Assembly (NCBI GenBank): GCA_949358305.1
Contig: OX442315.1
Location: 32,638,427-32,702,426 of the forward strand
Length of the DNA stretch: 64,000 nucleotides
Direction of reading: 5' to 3'
From: Strigamia acuminata
Lineage: Eukaryota > Arthropoda > Chilopoda > Geophilomorpha > Linotaeniidae
A model generated the notes under the pieces. That model had not been told where the DNA came from. It was given only the letters and a program-made list of their open reading frames with translations, and did no database searches. Below are positions 41,112-54,015 of the stretch, piece after piece (position 1 is the stretch's first letter; each line of letters opens with the position of its first letter). The position numbers and the translations under genes were made by a program.

Positions 41112-43333
41112 TTAATTAACCTTCTTGACATCTTGTTTCAGACTAATAGTCATTTTTGCTAATTCTTTAGCAAGTAACGACGCTTCCTCTTTGCTTTTCG
41201 GATCCAAATTTAACCCCTCCAACATTCCGATCACATCAGTAGGCAAATTAAATGTTTCTGCCTTGATTTTCAGTTCAGTCATCATCTCCACTAACTTGTG
41301 AGTTTCCCCACCATCGTTCTCCAAATGAAACTGTTCAAGTTTCTCTATCAACGATGTTACATCTGTTTCCAGATCACTTAAACCACTTTTCGGGCACGGT
41401 TTCTCACTCGGTTTGTTAATTTTTGCATCACTAGTGCACGAATCGTTCGTTTCCTCCAATATTATCTCAAATTCTGTCTCATCGTAATCAGATAAATACA
41501 CTTCATCCAAGTCTATAGCAGGTTTGCAAATATCACCATTCAATTCACGCTTTGAACCAAAATTAATCTCAATTTCCGATACGTCTGAATCGGATAATTC
41601 ACCATCTTCTTTTTCACCGAGGTACAAATCGGTTGAGTCTGTTTTGCCGTCAGGGCACGAATCGTTCGTTTTATCCAATATTATCTCAAATTCTGTCTCT
41701 TCATAATCGGATAAATACACTTCATTTAAGTCTATAGCAGGTTTGCAAATATCGGCACCATTTCTGCCGTCATCAACAGACATTTCAACATCTTTAACGA
41801 TAACACTTAAATCTCTGTTTTCACGCTTTGAACCAAAATCAATCTCAATTTCCGACATGTCAGAATCGGACAATTCACCATCTTCTCTTTCACTAAGGTA
41901 CAAATCGGAGAGAGTTGAGTCTGTTTTGCCGTCAGGGTTGTTATTAATGTCGTTTCCCAACGATTCAGTGGTAATTAGCTGATTTTGAGGAGAATGTGAC
42001 AATCCAAACGTAAAAACCGTCTGATTCGTCGATGTTTCACGGCTAAAATTAAAATCGGCAGTTTGTAGCAGCTTTTCAGTTCTGCAAAAATAATATATGT
42101 AAGAATTTTCGCTCAAATTGTTAATAAAAATATAAAAAAACAAACATTTTTCCTGAATAAAGCGACTCGATTCGTTCGGAAAAGCCAGAATCGGAAGCGC
42201 AAGTGGACGAATCTAAAAAATAAAATAAAATAAAAAAATAAAAAAATAAAAAAATCTGATTGGTGTAAATAAATACCAAAACTATCTCCATTTTCCTTGT
42301 GTGGTTCATCGGATAACGGAATGTCGATGTTGGGATTTCTGTACATGAAAACTCTGTTTGGTTCTCTATTAAACATTCGGATTGTTTTCGGTTCTTCTTG
42401 CGGCAAAGGGACTACGAAATCGTCCGGCATGTTGCTGGAGTTATATAGTCTCTTCGGTTCTTCTCCCGGCAATGGAATGTCTTTGATGTTAATTTCGCCG
42501 ACTACAACTTTTTGGGGCGGTTCGAATAGTCTATAAATAATAAAAATTTAAGAAAATACAAAAATGAATAAAAATAGTCTGAGCTCGCGATTAGTTCGGT
42601 TTGGCTCAATGTATAAGAATAAATCGGTTTTAATTGTCTACGTTTTCTATTTTAAAACAAACTAAATTTTAAATAACTGAAACTGAACAAAACTATAATC
42701 AAACCTTTTCAAAACGTGAATTCAAAATGAAAAAACATTAGGTGCATTCGCAAATGCATGTTTAACTCGTAGTTCAACATGTTTCAACATGTTTCTTGCA
42801 TGCTCGCACTGAAAACAGACTAAATCGGTTGCCATTTTTCAAGTTCGATTGAGACAAGCAGTTTAAAAACCAGTCTAAACAAGTTGATTAGTTAAAATTG
42901 ATTTATGAATTCATCTATTGTATATATTTTTAAAAGTTCAACAGAAAACTCGACCAAAACCGATTTCATCATATTTTTAATTTTATCTGTTCAGCAATTT
43001 CTTCTCACACTGCAAATGGTTGCTTTCCTTCATTTAAGTCTTCTCTGATTCGTTTCTTCATTGACGGTTTCAAGCCACTTCTGTAAATAAATGAAATTTA
43101 AAAATATAAATCAATAAATAAAACTAAATTTTTAATTTTAATTTACAATCTGTCATGGTTGATGAAAAAAACATCATCTCTCCACCGAAGAGCATCCACT
43201 ATGCTAATTTGACCGGGTTTGGGGTTGACATCTATTCAATAGGAATAATAAATGATTTAATTAATTAATTAAAATATATAGAATTTTTTTAAAACTTACA
43301 ATCGTCCCAATACTCGAAATTTAAATCAGTCAT
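41112..43333 (-). CDS. Unrecognised acidic protein with internal duplication
   Basis: Six exons (43333-43300, 43231-43147, 43080-43009, 42530-42277, 42212-42146, 42081-41112) join in phase to 493 residues. I do not recognise the family. The N-terminal 70 residues (EYWDDYVNPKPGQISIVDAL, then KPSMKKRIREDL) look folded. Next comes a Pro-rich region with three PLPxEEPK-like words. A strongly acidic region follows with two tandem copies of an about 75-residue block: DGKTDST, EDGELSDSD(M/V)SEIEI(D/N)FGSKRE, DICKPAIDL and YLSDYxETEFEIIL. The C-terminus is helical (LIEKLEQFHLEN, LLAKELAKMTI). There is no signal peptide or membrane helix, so it is probably nuclear or cytosolic. It is head to head with SMYD3 (310 bases). 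The duplicated block could bind a partner twice. Confidence 0.7.
42741..42918. mobile_element. MITE-like element, GCGCATTCATAA family, copy 6
   Basis: The ends TTAGGTGCATTCG and TTTATGAATTCATC are diverged inverted termini. The interior GCATGTTTAACTCGTAGTT and GACAAGCAGTTTAAAA match other copies. It lies in an intron of the acidic-protein gene. Confidence 0.5.
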
Positions 43334-43642
43334 AATGTTACACGTGGATAATCTGTAAATTGAACATTTGACTTGAAATAAACATGAAGTTCACAGACTT
43401 CTAATTAATCACGAAATTACTTTTCTCTGGTTGTAATTGTAGGAAATCCCGGATGCAACTACGCAGCGTATCCAAAAGTGTGGGAACACCGGACACACAT
43501 TTGCGAATAGTCCTCGACCAGGACTGACTAATGCTTTGACTTGATTTGTGCTGCGGGTATACTTGGTTTTTTTTTTCTTTTTTTCCTTGACTTCCCGCAA
43601 ACCTCATCTTAACCGTTTTGATTCTGATTACACTGTTCTGAA

Positions 43643-45458
43643 ATGGCTTTAAAAAGAGGGGATTTGATCTTAAAATCTCAACCATACGCTTATGTGTTAT
43701 GCACCGAGTTTCGAGGATTGTATTGTGATTATTGTTTACAAAAGTAAGATCGTAATCGCTTGATTGCAATAAAAATATTTTTTTAATTATTTCTATTTCA
43801 GACATGAAGTATTACGGAAATGCACCCAATGTTTGTTCTCGTTTTATTGCAACAAAAAGTGTCAGGTATTAAATCATAATACAATATACTTGTATAAAAT
43901 AACAAAATTGATATTTGTTTTGAATATTTGTCGTAGAAATCTGCATGGAAAGATCACAAACACGAATGTTTGAGCCTGAAACGAATAAGTCCATTACAAC
44001 CGACCGATTTTGTTCGACTTATCTCAAGAATTATTTATAAATTAAAGGTATTAATTTCTTTTAATTCGATTCATTGATTTAACATTTGAATTTTTTTTTT
44101 AATAGACCCAACCTGAAAAATACGAAGAAGTCGGGAATATTAAACGTGGTTTTCAAGATTTAATGAGTCGTAAATGAATTTATAAAGTCCGAATTAAATT
44201 TTTTTTTATAAATGCAAATCCTTTTATCCGCAGATGTAGAATTGATAAAAAATGACCCATTGCGACTTAATCAATACAAAGTGATCACCAGACTGATCAC
44301 GCAGTTCATAGATTCTGATTTGTTGCCACCAGACGACGAATTGCTCGAAATATTTGGAAAAGTAATTTTTCTATCCGAAAATAAATACGCCGAAACATTA
44401 TACAGTATTTTTATAATAGACTACCATAAATAGCTACAGTATTTGCGATATAGAAATGATGAACATCGGTGTCGGACTGTATTTAGGCGCATCGATGTTC
44501 GATCATTCTTGTCAACCAACCGCCACAATTGTGTTCGAAGGTCCAACATTGTTCCTCAAAGCAGTTGACGATATTTCGCAACTGAGTACCGCAAAAGTAT
44601 TAATTTAATTTTAAAAATATAACATCAAATAAAAAAATTATTATTTAATTAGGTATTTATTTCATACCTGGATTTACTAGCGTCAACCGACGAAAGAAGA
44701 AGAGATTTAAAAGCTCAGTATTATTTCGATTGCATGTGCTCACGATGCAAAGACGAAGAAAAAGTAACAAAATTTAATTTGTCCACGATTAAATAATAAA
44801 ATTTTGCAATTTTTAATTTACAGGACTTATTTGCGAACAGTATTTTGTGTCCTAACACAAACTGCTTGCAGCCAGCCGTCATGAAAAACGACTCGTTTAC
44901 ATGCAATAAATGCGGCCAAGTTAAATGTGACGAAAATAAAATCCAAACGATAAACGAATTGACTGAAAAGTGTAAAAAAGTCCTTGAAGAAATGACTCTG
45001 CTGCAGAAATCGAACAAATACAAAGAAATCTACGACGCGGCCGACGAATGTATACAAAAAACCAAATCAGTATTACACGCATTCAACATCCACTACGTCC
45101 GAATCCTGGACTTCGCTTTCGACGCTTGTATCAACTTATCCAAATGGGAAACCGCATCCACCTTGGGAAAACAAATCTTAACATCCTACAAGTATTAATT
45201 CCCAACATTCTAAAATGTTTTTCTAGCCAAAAATTAAACATTTGCAGGCATCATTATGGAAATTCCCATCCAAACACCGGCATCCACCTCTTAAAACTCG
45301 GCAAAATGCTCCTATACCTCGAGAAACTCCTCGAAGCCGAGAAGAACCTCGAAGACGCATCCAAAATAATTAAAATAACCCACACCCCGACCCACCAACT
45401 TCATTCAATCTGTCACGACCTCCTTTCCCAGTGTCAAATGGAACTAAAATTGAAATAA
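43643..45458 (+). CDS. SMYD3: SMYD3-type SET and MYND domain protein lysine methyltransferase
   Basis: Nine exons. The protein starts within the SET domain (RGDLILKSQPYAYVL). The MYND zinc finger follows, split by two introns (CDYC, CTQCLFSFYC, KKCQKSAWKDHKHEC). The second SET part has SICDIEMMNIGVGLY and FDHSC, then the post-SET cysteines (FDCMCSRC, CPNTNC). The TPR-like C-terminal region ends HQLHSICHDLLSQCQ. SMYD3 methylates histone and cytosolic lysines. The usual NHSC of the SET core reads DHSC, which may be normal for invertebrate members. The exon TTINSYSICD must be entered at the ATAATAG acceptor at about 44420. A nearer AG gives stops. It is divergent from the acidic-protein gene. 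Confidence 0.88.
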
Positions 45459-45786
45459 ACTCGAAATAAACGCAAATTATGACAAAAAGAAAATTTTATT
45501 TTCTTACAAGAAATGGCTTGCACTCAACAGAACTATTTCACAAATGTTAAATTGAAATAAATATTTTTTTACATCCTATTTTTTGTTTTTTCATGAAAAG
45601 ATTTGGAATGAAAATGCCCGAGAAAAACATCAGCATCCAACAAAAAAAAAGCACTTGTCTATTTATTTATAACCCTGCTGACGAATTTCCACCCAAACAT
45701 CGTCTTCAATTCCAAATAGACCCAATCACTTTTCACTTATTAAAGTCCTTCCATGCGAGAAATACACAAAAGTCCAAATTCTAACG

Positions 45787-48301
<2,515 letters not shown>

Positions 48302-48624
48302 TTTAACCTGGGAAAATGGAAATTTTCATTAGTTTTTCGTATAAAATAAGTAGAATAAATGATATAAGTGAAATGAAAAACTGAAAACGTGTCACCGGCG
48401 TCTTAAAGCCGTGGTTTCTTTCGAAGGGTGAATGACGGTTTATCTACTTACTTGTGTTGAAATTAAGTGTTCACTAGCGAGTTTCTAGAGTTTTGTTGAA
48501 AGATTAGCTCGAATCGAAAAGGGAAAAGGCTGCGCTCACTAGTTAACTTCGATACAATCTATTCGGGTTTTTAAAATGAAAGACGATTCGAAGCGTTTTC
48601 CAGCTATATGTTTGAGTGTGAGGT

Positions 48625-48643
48625 CGTGTCGAAGCGGGATTGG
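48625..48643 (-). promoter_or_regulatory. ER stress response element-like site upstream of BiP
   Basis: On the BiP strand it reads CCAAT-N9-ACACG. The known ERSE is CCAAT-N9-CCACG, bound by NF-Y and ATF6/XBP1, so four of the last five bases match with exact spacing. It lies about 320 bases upstream of the start codon. A second CCAAT on the same strand is near 48680. Confidence 0.55.
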
Positions 48644-48659
48644 CTCGCGGTTGAAATTA

Positions 48660-49315
48660 GGCTTTTTCCTATTGGTTGTTGTGGGTATTGATGTGTTCAC
48701 CTACAACGAAGACACGTAGTATAGAAGGCATAGAATGTTCGTAACAGTTCATGTATTTTCCGCGATGATCGCGATCAAACTTTGGGTTTTTGACCTTAAA
48801 ATAATGTTTTGAATTTTTGGGAATGAAACAATTATTAAATGATGATTATTTCAGGATGATTGTTTTAGGGAGTGGTTTAAAATTTATTTTTTTATTGTTA
48901 TTTTCTTTTTTCAAATAAATTCTGTTTTTTAATTTTCCATGTCAAATTTTTCAGAAATCAACAACAAAATAATTTCATTCCAAAATCAGGTCTTTTAAAG
49001 AAACTTTTTGTTATTTATTAAAAAAAAAAAACCTTAAACATCCTGTTTTATTATTAAAATCATAGTCGATCTTTCACAGTGTTGAATATCGATTCTTACG
49101 ATATTTTCAAAATGAATTTTAAAATAATTCATAAATTAATTAACATACATAATACTACAAAAAATAAATAATTTTTGTTTTAATTTTACTTTAATTTACA
49201 TTTTTTTACGTTTAAAATATACATACCTATATACGTGTTGCTTAATATCACCACTAGGATGCAGAGTTCCACCAATCGGGTAGACTTCCGGGGATTAAAA
49301 AATATCGACTATGCG
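48660..49315. other. Spacer between BiP and the snoRNA host gene
   Basis: AT-rich, no ORF of note and no element seen. It carries both divergent promoters. Confidence 0.4.
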
Positions 49316-49589
49316 ACTATATAATCCTTGACACAATCCTTCGACACTCGACAGCAATCCATTCCCAGTCATACTCTTTGCTGGCGAAAGTCAGATGAAG
49401 CACTCGATGTCTTTGTGCTGCAGAAGAAAACCAATAGCCACGTGGAAAGCATGTTTGAGAAGACATTGCATGCAACAAAGCGCCTTGAAATGGTAAGTAA
49501 TTTCAACCACGTGTTCTTTAGTCGTTTGGCTACTTTTCTATCCAACTTTCCCCACTAAATCCACAACTATTGATTTAAAGTTAAAAACT

Positions 49590-49662
49590 ACTTTGTGATG
49601 AGATGAATGAAATGAAAGGTTTTGATTATATTCATTTTATACTACCAAGATCTCTGAATTTA
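49590..49662 (+). ncRNA. Box C/D snoRNA, intron 1 (U24-like guide)
   Basis: C box GTGATGA (49595-49601) and D box CTGA (49654-49657). The guide TACTACCAAGATCT before the D box pairs with about 14 bases of the conserved 28S rRNA segment AGAUCUUGGUGGUA (one G-U pair), as does vertebrate and yeast U24. Confidence 0.75.
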
Positions 49663-49883
49663 AAAAAAAACCTTTTCCCGCTTACTTTAAAAAAAAAAAA
49701 GTTTGATTCACATTTTTTTGACACATTTCGTACAAAATACTTTCAGATTTCAATCAAATCATCTAAATCCGATCTTCCGAATGGCTAAACTTTCTCAACG
49801 GAGCACGGATGGCTAAGATTTTCGAAGATTGAGATTCGGTAAGCGTGGTCTTCGAGAAATAACCAGAATTGACCAACGTGCGT

Positions 49884-49966
49884 TTTCCGTGATGATAGAC
49901 TTAAGTTATCCAAATTTAGTTATGATATTAATTATGATTACAAACGAGTCACCAATTCTGATATAT
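49884..49966 (+). ncRNA. Box C/D snoRNA, intron 2
   Basis: C box GTGATGA (49889-49895), internal TTATGAT C'-like words, and D box CTGA (49958-49961). The guide ACGAGTCACCAATT is not matched by me to a target. Confidence 0.7.
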
Positions 49967-50123
49967 TTCTTAAAACCTCCAACATTATTACGGTTCGCTT
50001 TTTGCAATATTTGAATTTATAATTGTTTTTCAGGCTGTCTCGGGTGCGGCGTGCGATTTAATTTAGGCCTAACGAACAAAGTGACCTAAGGTATAATTTT
50101 GCTTGGTAAAAATATATTTTTAA

Positions 50124-50187
50124 ATACAAATGATGTTTAACATGCTAATTCTGATTAAAGTGAAGAGTTTTTTGCTTCTGATGTTAG
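50124..50187 (+). ncRNA. Box C/D snoRNA, intron 3
   Basis: C box ATGATGT (50130-50136), D' CTGA (50151-50154) and D CTGA (50178-50181). The C box deviates in its last base. Target not assigned. Confidence 0.65.
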
Positions 50188-50349
50188 AAAATATAATTTT
50201 ACCCGCTAAAATTTAATTTAATGTGTAAGGAATTTTACTGACGACTTGTTCCTTTATTGCAGATTCAATTCACGCTACTAAGAAGAATGAATCTTAATAT
50301 ATTTTCTGCACAAGGTAAGAATAGTTTTTATAGCATAAACCATAAAAAT

Positions 50350-50430
50350 GTGTAAATGATGAGAAAATAAAGGAGTATTTGCTACTCATGATAAGTTGTG
50401 ATGACAAATAACACCAATCACTGATTTTTT
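50350..50430 (+). ncRNA. Box C/D snoRNA, intron 4 (U76-like)
   Basis: C box ATGATGA (50356-50362), C' GTGATGA (50398-50404) and D CTGA (50421-50424). The D' guide includes TATTTGCTAC, complementary to 28S GUAGCAAAUA, the target region of GAS5-encoded U76. Confidence 0.75.
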
Positions 50431-50581
50431 TAAAAAATATATATACAATTTTAAATTTTTTTTGGAAAAATACTGATTTAATTGTTTTATAGGTCACGTG
50501 ATCGCTCAAATGTGGAATCTTAAGATTAGGAATTTTTGATGAGGTTAGTATACTAGAAAGAAAAATCAATTTTTTTTCTAA

Positions 50582-50651
50582 GGACAAGTGATGATCACAT
50601 AGTTCAGCTTAATAATTATTGACGAACAAATTTCGCTCCTAGCTGATGTCC
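50582..50651 (+). ncRNA. Box C/D snoRNA, intron 5 (U80/U77-like)
   Basis: Terminal stem GGAC/GTCC, C box GTGATGA (50588-50594) and D box CTGA (50643-50646). The words ACATAGTTCAGC after the C box and TTTCGCTCCTA before the D box are those of GAS5-encoded U80, which guides two 28S positions. Confidence 0.85.
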
Positions 50652-50809
50652 ATTAGAAATTAAAATATAATTTTATTGTTTGTGAGCGCCGTTATAAAGA
50701 TTTTTATTTTCCAGGTCGAAGACTGTTGAAGTTTAGTGATTCATCGAGTTAATTTGGCCGATTTTAATGGAGGTTAGTATTATTATTATTACTTTTTAAA
50801 TTTTTCTAC

Positions 50810-50879
50810 GGACAAGTGATGATCACATAGTTCAACTTAATAAATATTGACGAACAAATTTCGCCCCTAGCTGACGTCC
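50810..50879 (+). ncRNA. Box C/D snoRNA, intron 6 (second U80/U77-like copy)
   Basis: Same length and boxes as the intron 5 snoRNA with about five differences (C box GTGATGA, D box CTGA at 50871-50874, GGAC/GTCC stem with the compensating context CGTCC). A tandem intron duplication. Confidence 0.85.
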
Positions 50880-51011
50880 ATAGTTTTTTAGTCAATAATT
50901 TTTTAATTTCTTTTACCTTTTTAATTAAAAAAAAAATTCTTTTGCAGGTCTGAAGAAATCTGGATAACCGGAAGTGGTATGTTTTATCCGTTGTAAACAA
51001 AATAACTTTAT

Positions 51012-51080
51012 TTTTAATGATGCAGAATAATTGCTACCTTAAATTAATCGTGTAGACACTTATTAGCTCTAACTGAATAT
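51012..51080 (+). ncRNA. Box C/D snoRNA, intron 7 (U44-like)
   Basis: C box AATGATGC (51017-51023) and D CTGA (51073-51076). The guide ATTAGCTCTAA directly before the D box is that of GAS5-encoded U44. It pairs with 18S UAGAGCUAAU, placing the methylation on the A of the GAG. Confidence 0.85.
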
Positions 51081-51228
51081 TTTTTTTAAATTTTAAAAGT
51101 TTTTTTAATTGTGAAGAATTTGAATGTAAAATTAATTTTTCTTTCACCAGATGGGAAATCGTACACGTGCAGCTTAAACGAGCTGGGATTAAATGGTAAT
51201 TTAATTTTGATTTTGTTGTGAATAGTTA

Positions 51229-51306
51229 TTAAAATGATGAATGTTAATGTGGGAATCTCTCTGAAAAGAAATTTGAAGAATTATTTTAGCATAAATTCTG
51301 ATTTAA
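51229..51306 (+). ncRNA. Box C/D snoRNA, intron 8 (U79-like)
   Basis: C box ATGATGA (51234-51240), D' CTGA (51261-51264) and D CTGA (51298-51301). The D' guide GTGGGAATCTCT pairs with conserved 28S GAGAUUCCCAC, the U79 region. Confidence 0.78.
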
Positions 51307-51435
51307 CTTTGGGAAATATTATTTTTTAAATTGAATTCAGTTATTTATTTATTTGTGTATTGTTTTTAGATTGCACGGTTATTCGGAGGGAAATAGCAAC
51401 GATGTAAGTGATTGACCCGAACCTTTTAATTGGTG

Positions 51436-51512
51436 TTGCAATGATGAATTTAAGTTTTTACTCTTGAACTCTCTATCTGAATACTATTGAGGATAATTCA
51501 AGACTGAGCGAC
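51436..51512 (+). ncRNA. Box C/D snoRNA, intron 9 (U81-like)
   Basis: C box ATGATGA (51441-51447), D' CTGA (51477-51480), C' TTGAGGA and D CTGA (51504-51507). The D' guide CTTGAACTCTCT matches GAS5-encoded U81 and conserved 28S AGAGAGUUCAAG. Confidence 0.85.
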
Positions 51513-51664
51513 ACGTTTTTTGTTTTTAAATTTTAAAATGTTTTTTCTAAATGCATTTTTTTATTATTAGGTATTAATGCTTTGGTATTGAATTGGAAAT
51601 GACTAAATTATAGGCAGTTCTTAAGGTACTTTGCATTATTTTAAATTTATTTTTTAAAAATTAC

Positions 51665-51748
51665 GTATTTGTGATGAAAAACATTAATTCTCCCAGATGA
51701 ACGTATGTGATTACTAAACATTATAGTTCCCATTTTTACTGAAATTTA
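51665..51748 (+). ncRNA. Box C/D snoRNA, intron 10
   Basis: C box GTGATGA (51671-51677) and D CTGA (51739-51742), with an internal C'-like TGTGATT. Target not assigned. Confidence 0.7.
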
Positions 51749-51875
51749 TAATGATTAATTTTTATTTTGAGTAATTTATTGAGTTATTAATTTTTTTTTA
51801 ATTTTTTTTTAATTAGGTGGAACGAAGGATTCAATTGGTACGTTGCATTGGTGTTTTTAAAGAAATGCTTTTCTA

Positions 51876-51950
51876 AAGTTAAGTGATGAGCATATCGCAT
51901 GATAGGGACATATGAAATAAATTGATTCGAACCGTGCGTCTGATAACTTT
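51876..51950 (+). ncRNA. Box C/D snoRNA, intron 11 (U74-like D' guide)
   Basis: Seven-base terminal stem AAAGTTA/TAACTTT, C box GTGATGA (51883-51889) and D CTGA (51940-51943). The D' guide TAGGGACAT pairs with conserved 28S UGUCCCUA, as in U74. The D guide AACCGTGCGT is unassigned. Confidence 0.8.
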
Positions 51951-52179
51951 GAAAAAGCATTGAAATATATTTTTGTGTTTGATGGAATCTGACAATATTT
52001 TTTCTCTTTTCCAGATCCCGTGACATAAATTGAACAAACTTTTGTTTTTCTCAATAAAATATGGTCATTGAATTATTTGTTATTATTTCATAATTGTAAA
52101 CTTAAGAAAAAACAAATCAGATGTGCAAACACGCTATTTCTTCATAATAAAAGCTGTCCGTTACCGATTAGAATCGATT

Positions 52180-53110
52180 TACCTGATTGGTCGGTTGATG
52201 GAGCGCGCCAATGGTGAGGAAATTTGGAATTAAAAATATTAGTGATGACACGATGACGAGTCTGATGCCGATCGGAATTCTTCTCTGGTCATGTTTTATG
52301 TATCGGGGAGGATGACCGGTTGGCTTTTTGATGCCGAATGAGGCATTTGTCTGAAAGATTAAATTGAAAAAAAGATTAAATAATCGAAGCAAAATTATAA
52401 TTTTATTTTAAAATAATATTTACAGCGCCACTGGTGACAAAATGAGGAAACACGGTACGATTAAAAACAGCTTAAATAAATTGTTATTTAAATTATGATG
52501 ACAGATTTTGAAGTTATCCAGATCTAAACAAACAGTGTGGACATATAAAACGAGTCTGAAATTATATTTTAAACGAAATAAAATCGAAAAATCAATTCAA
52601 TATAACTAAAAAAAAATTCTTTACCTTTTTTAGGCGGGAAATTTAAAAACTCTTCGCAACATGAAAAAAAATCGGTAAATTAATTTCTTTTTTTAAAAAA
52701 TCTAAACAATCATGATGATTATCAATTAAATTGCTTGACTAGAGTTTCTGACAATAAATTGACGACAAAATAATCTGATAAAAATAATTTAAAAAAATTT
52801 CAATTTTAACTAATTTTAATAAAAAAAAAAAAAAAAAAAAAAAACACCAACTTACTTCCATTTTGTTTAATTCCAGGCAAAAATCCACAAGAAAACAACA
52901 CAGGTATTAAAAAACCAAACTTTCCACCTAAATATCCAACTTCATGATGATAAATCCGCAAAAGACAAAAAATGATTAAAATCAAACAAGTCATGGCATA
53001 ATCTTTTCTGACAAACCAAAAATCCCCCAAAAAAAATTAAAAATTATAAAAACAATCATTTTTCTAAATAAAATTTTTATTTACAGGTGCGGGACACTCA
53101 ATGGCACATT
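52180..53110 (-). CDS. Possible small membrane protein, exon structure unresolved
   Basis: Minus-strand exons with good acceptors lie at about 53018-52855 (open, hydrophobic: CLILIIFCLLRI and FGFLIPVLFSCGFLPG), about 52541-52425 and about 52352-52185. The last contains IRLVIVSSLIFLIPNFLTIG and ends CAACCAATCAG at a possible donor. The third does not join in the expected phase to the second, so at least one is wrong. I do not recognise a family. The plus-strand host gene ends 110 bases away. Confidence 0.3.
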
Positions 53111-53162
53111 GTACACAATCCTAACGTCAATAAATATATTTAAAAACAATAAAAACGTGTAA

Positions 53163-53600
53163 TTATTGAATTAATTTAATTAATATCCTGAGAAACCTTG
53201 AGTGGCTGTGACATTGTGCGCGGCGGTCCACCAACTTTGCTGACTTGTGCGTAGGTGGGCATGTCGTTGGGCTGCGGGTGGCTGCGCCGGGTGTAGTCGG
53301 CCGCTGTGTCGATGTCGCTGTCCGTGTCGGGGAGGGATTCAGCCACCCGGTAGCTGGCTGTTGTGCTGCCGTCGTCCGAGGGGAGAGGCGTGACGGGCCG
53401 GGGTTGGTGGCGGTTGCTGGCGGAGGTGAAGGTGGTGAGGTCGGGGGTTGGTTGGGTGTTGTCGTCGGGAAAGGGTGAGTGGTAGGGGTGAAAGCGAGGC
53501 AGGTGAAGGTTGGTTGGGGAACGGTCCGTGGCCTGGACAGATTGGGTGCTCCCATACAGGTGGCGCCTGTAACGACCAACATCTGGGGGATTGGACATGA
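53163..53600 (-). CDS. Hypothetical Pro/Thr/Ser-rich C-terminal exon
   Basis: A GC-richer stretch opens after the acceptor CAATCCCCCAG (about 53595). It reads about 143 codons to a stop in one frame (YRRHLYGSTQS, TAADYTRRSHPQPND, TYAQVSKVGG). Low complexity and tyrosine-containing words suggest a cytoplasmic tail of a membrane protein. No upstream exon could be linked, and the next frame is also open, so confidence is low. Confidence 0.3.
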   Translation of the reverse strand, partial: SCPIPQMLVVTGATCMGAPNLSRPRTVPQPTFTCLAFTPTTHPFPTTTPNQPPTSPPSPPPATATNPGPSRLSPRTTAAQQPATGWLNPSPTRTATSTQRPTTPGAATRSPTTCPPTHKSAKLVDRRAQCHSHSRFLRILIKLIQ

Positions 53601-53729
53601 AAGAGAGAAATGGAATGCATTTTAGATTGGGCTTTGGAAGTGGATCGTTAATTATTTTAGACGTCAAGAATGGGGAAGGATTGTGAGTTTAGACATGAAA
53701 GAATACAGGAATTATCATTTTAGACATCA

Positions 53730-54015
53730 ACAATAGGTTTAATTGTGATTTTAGACACCAAAAATAGAAGGAATTGTGATTTTAGACACCAAAAATAGAA
53801 GGAATTGTGATTTTAGACACCAAAAATAGAAGGAATTGTGATTTTAGACAAGTAAAAATAGAAGAATTATCATTTTAGACAAGAAACAATAGAGAAATTA
53901 TCATTTTAGACAAGAAAAAATAAAGGAAGTATCATTTTAGACAAGAATAAAGAGAAATTATCATTTTAGGCATGAAAAAATAGAGAAATTATCATTTTAG
54001 ACATGAAATCGGATA
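53730..54015. repeat. Minisatellite, TTTTAGACACCAAAAATAGAAG units
   Basis: Three near-identical 31-base units, then about six diverging ones (TTTTAGACAAGAAAAAATA...). Confidence 0.8.

Larger units (their letters stand above)
49338..52075 (+). ncRNA. GAS5-like snoRNA host gene, 12 exons, no protein
   Basis: Twelve short exons with good GT-AG sites: up to 49492, 49747-49838, 50034-50090, 50263-50314, 50493-50543, 50715-50772, 50948-50976, 51151-51195, 51370-51403, 51571-51625, 51817-51837 and 52015 to about 52075. AATAAA is at 52053-52058. The exons contain stops in all frames and encode nothing, whereas every intron (about 165-255 bases) contains exactly one box C/D snoRNA. This is the structure of UHG/GAS5-type genes, whose spliced RNA is a by-product and whose introns are processed to snoRNAs that guide rRNA 2'-O-methylation. 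A TATA-like TATATAAT (49318-49325) and a CCTTC tract (49338) fit the TATA/5'-TOP promoters of such genes. The start is approximate. Confidence 0.9.
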
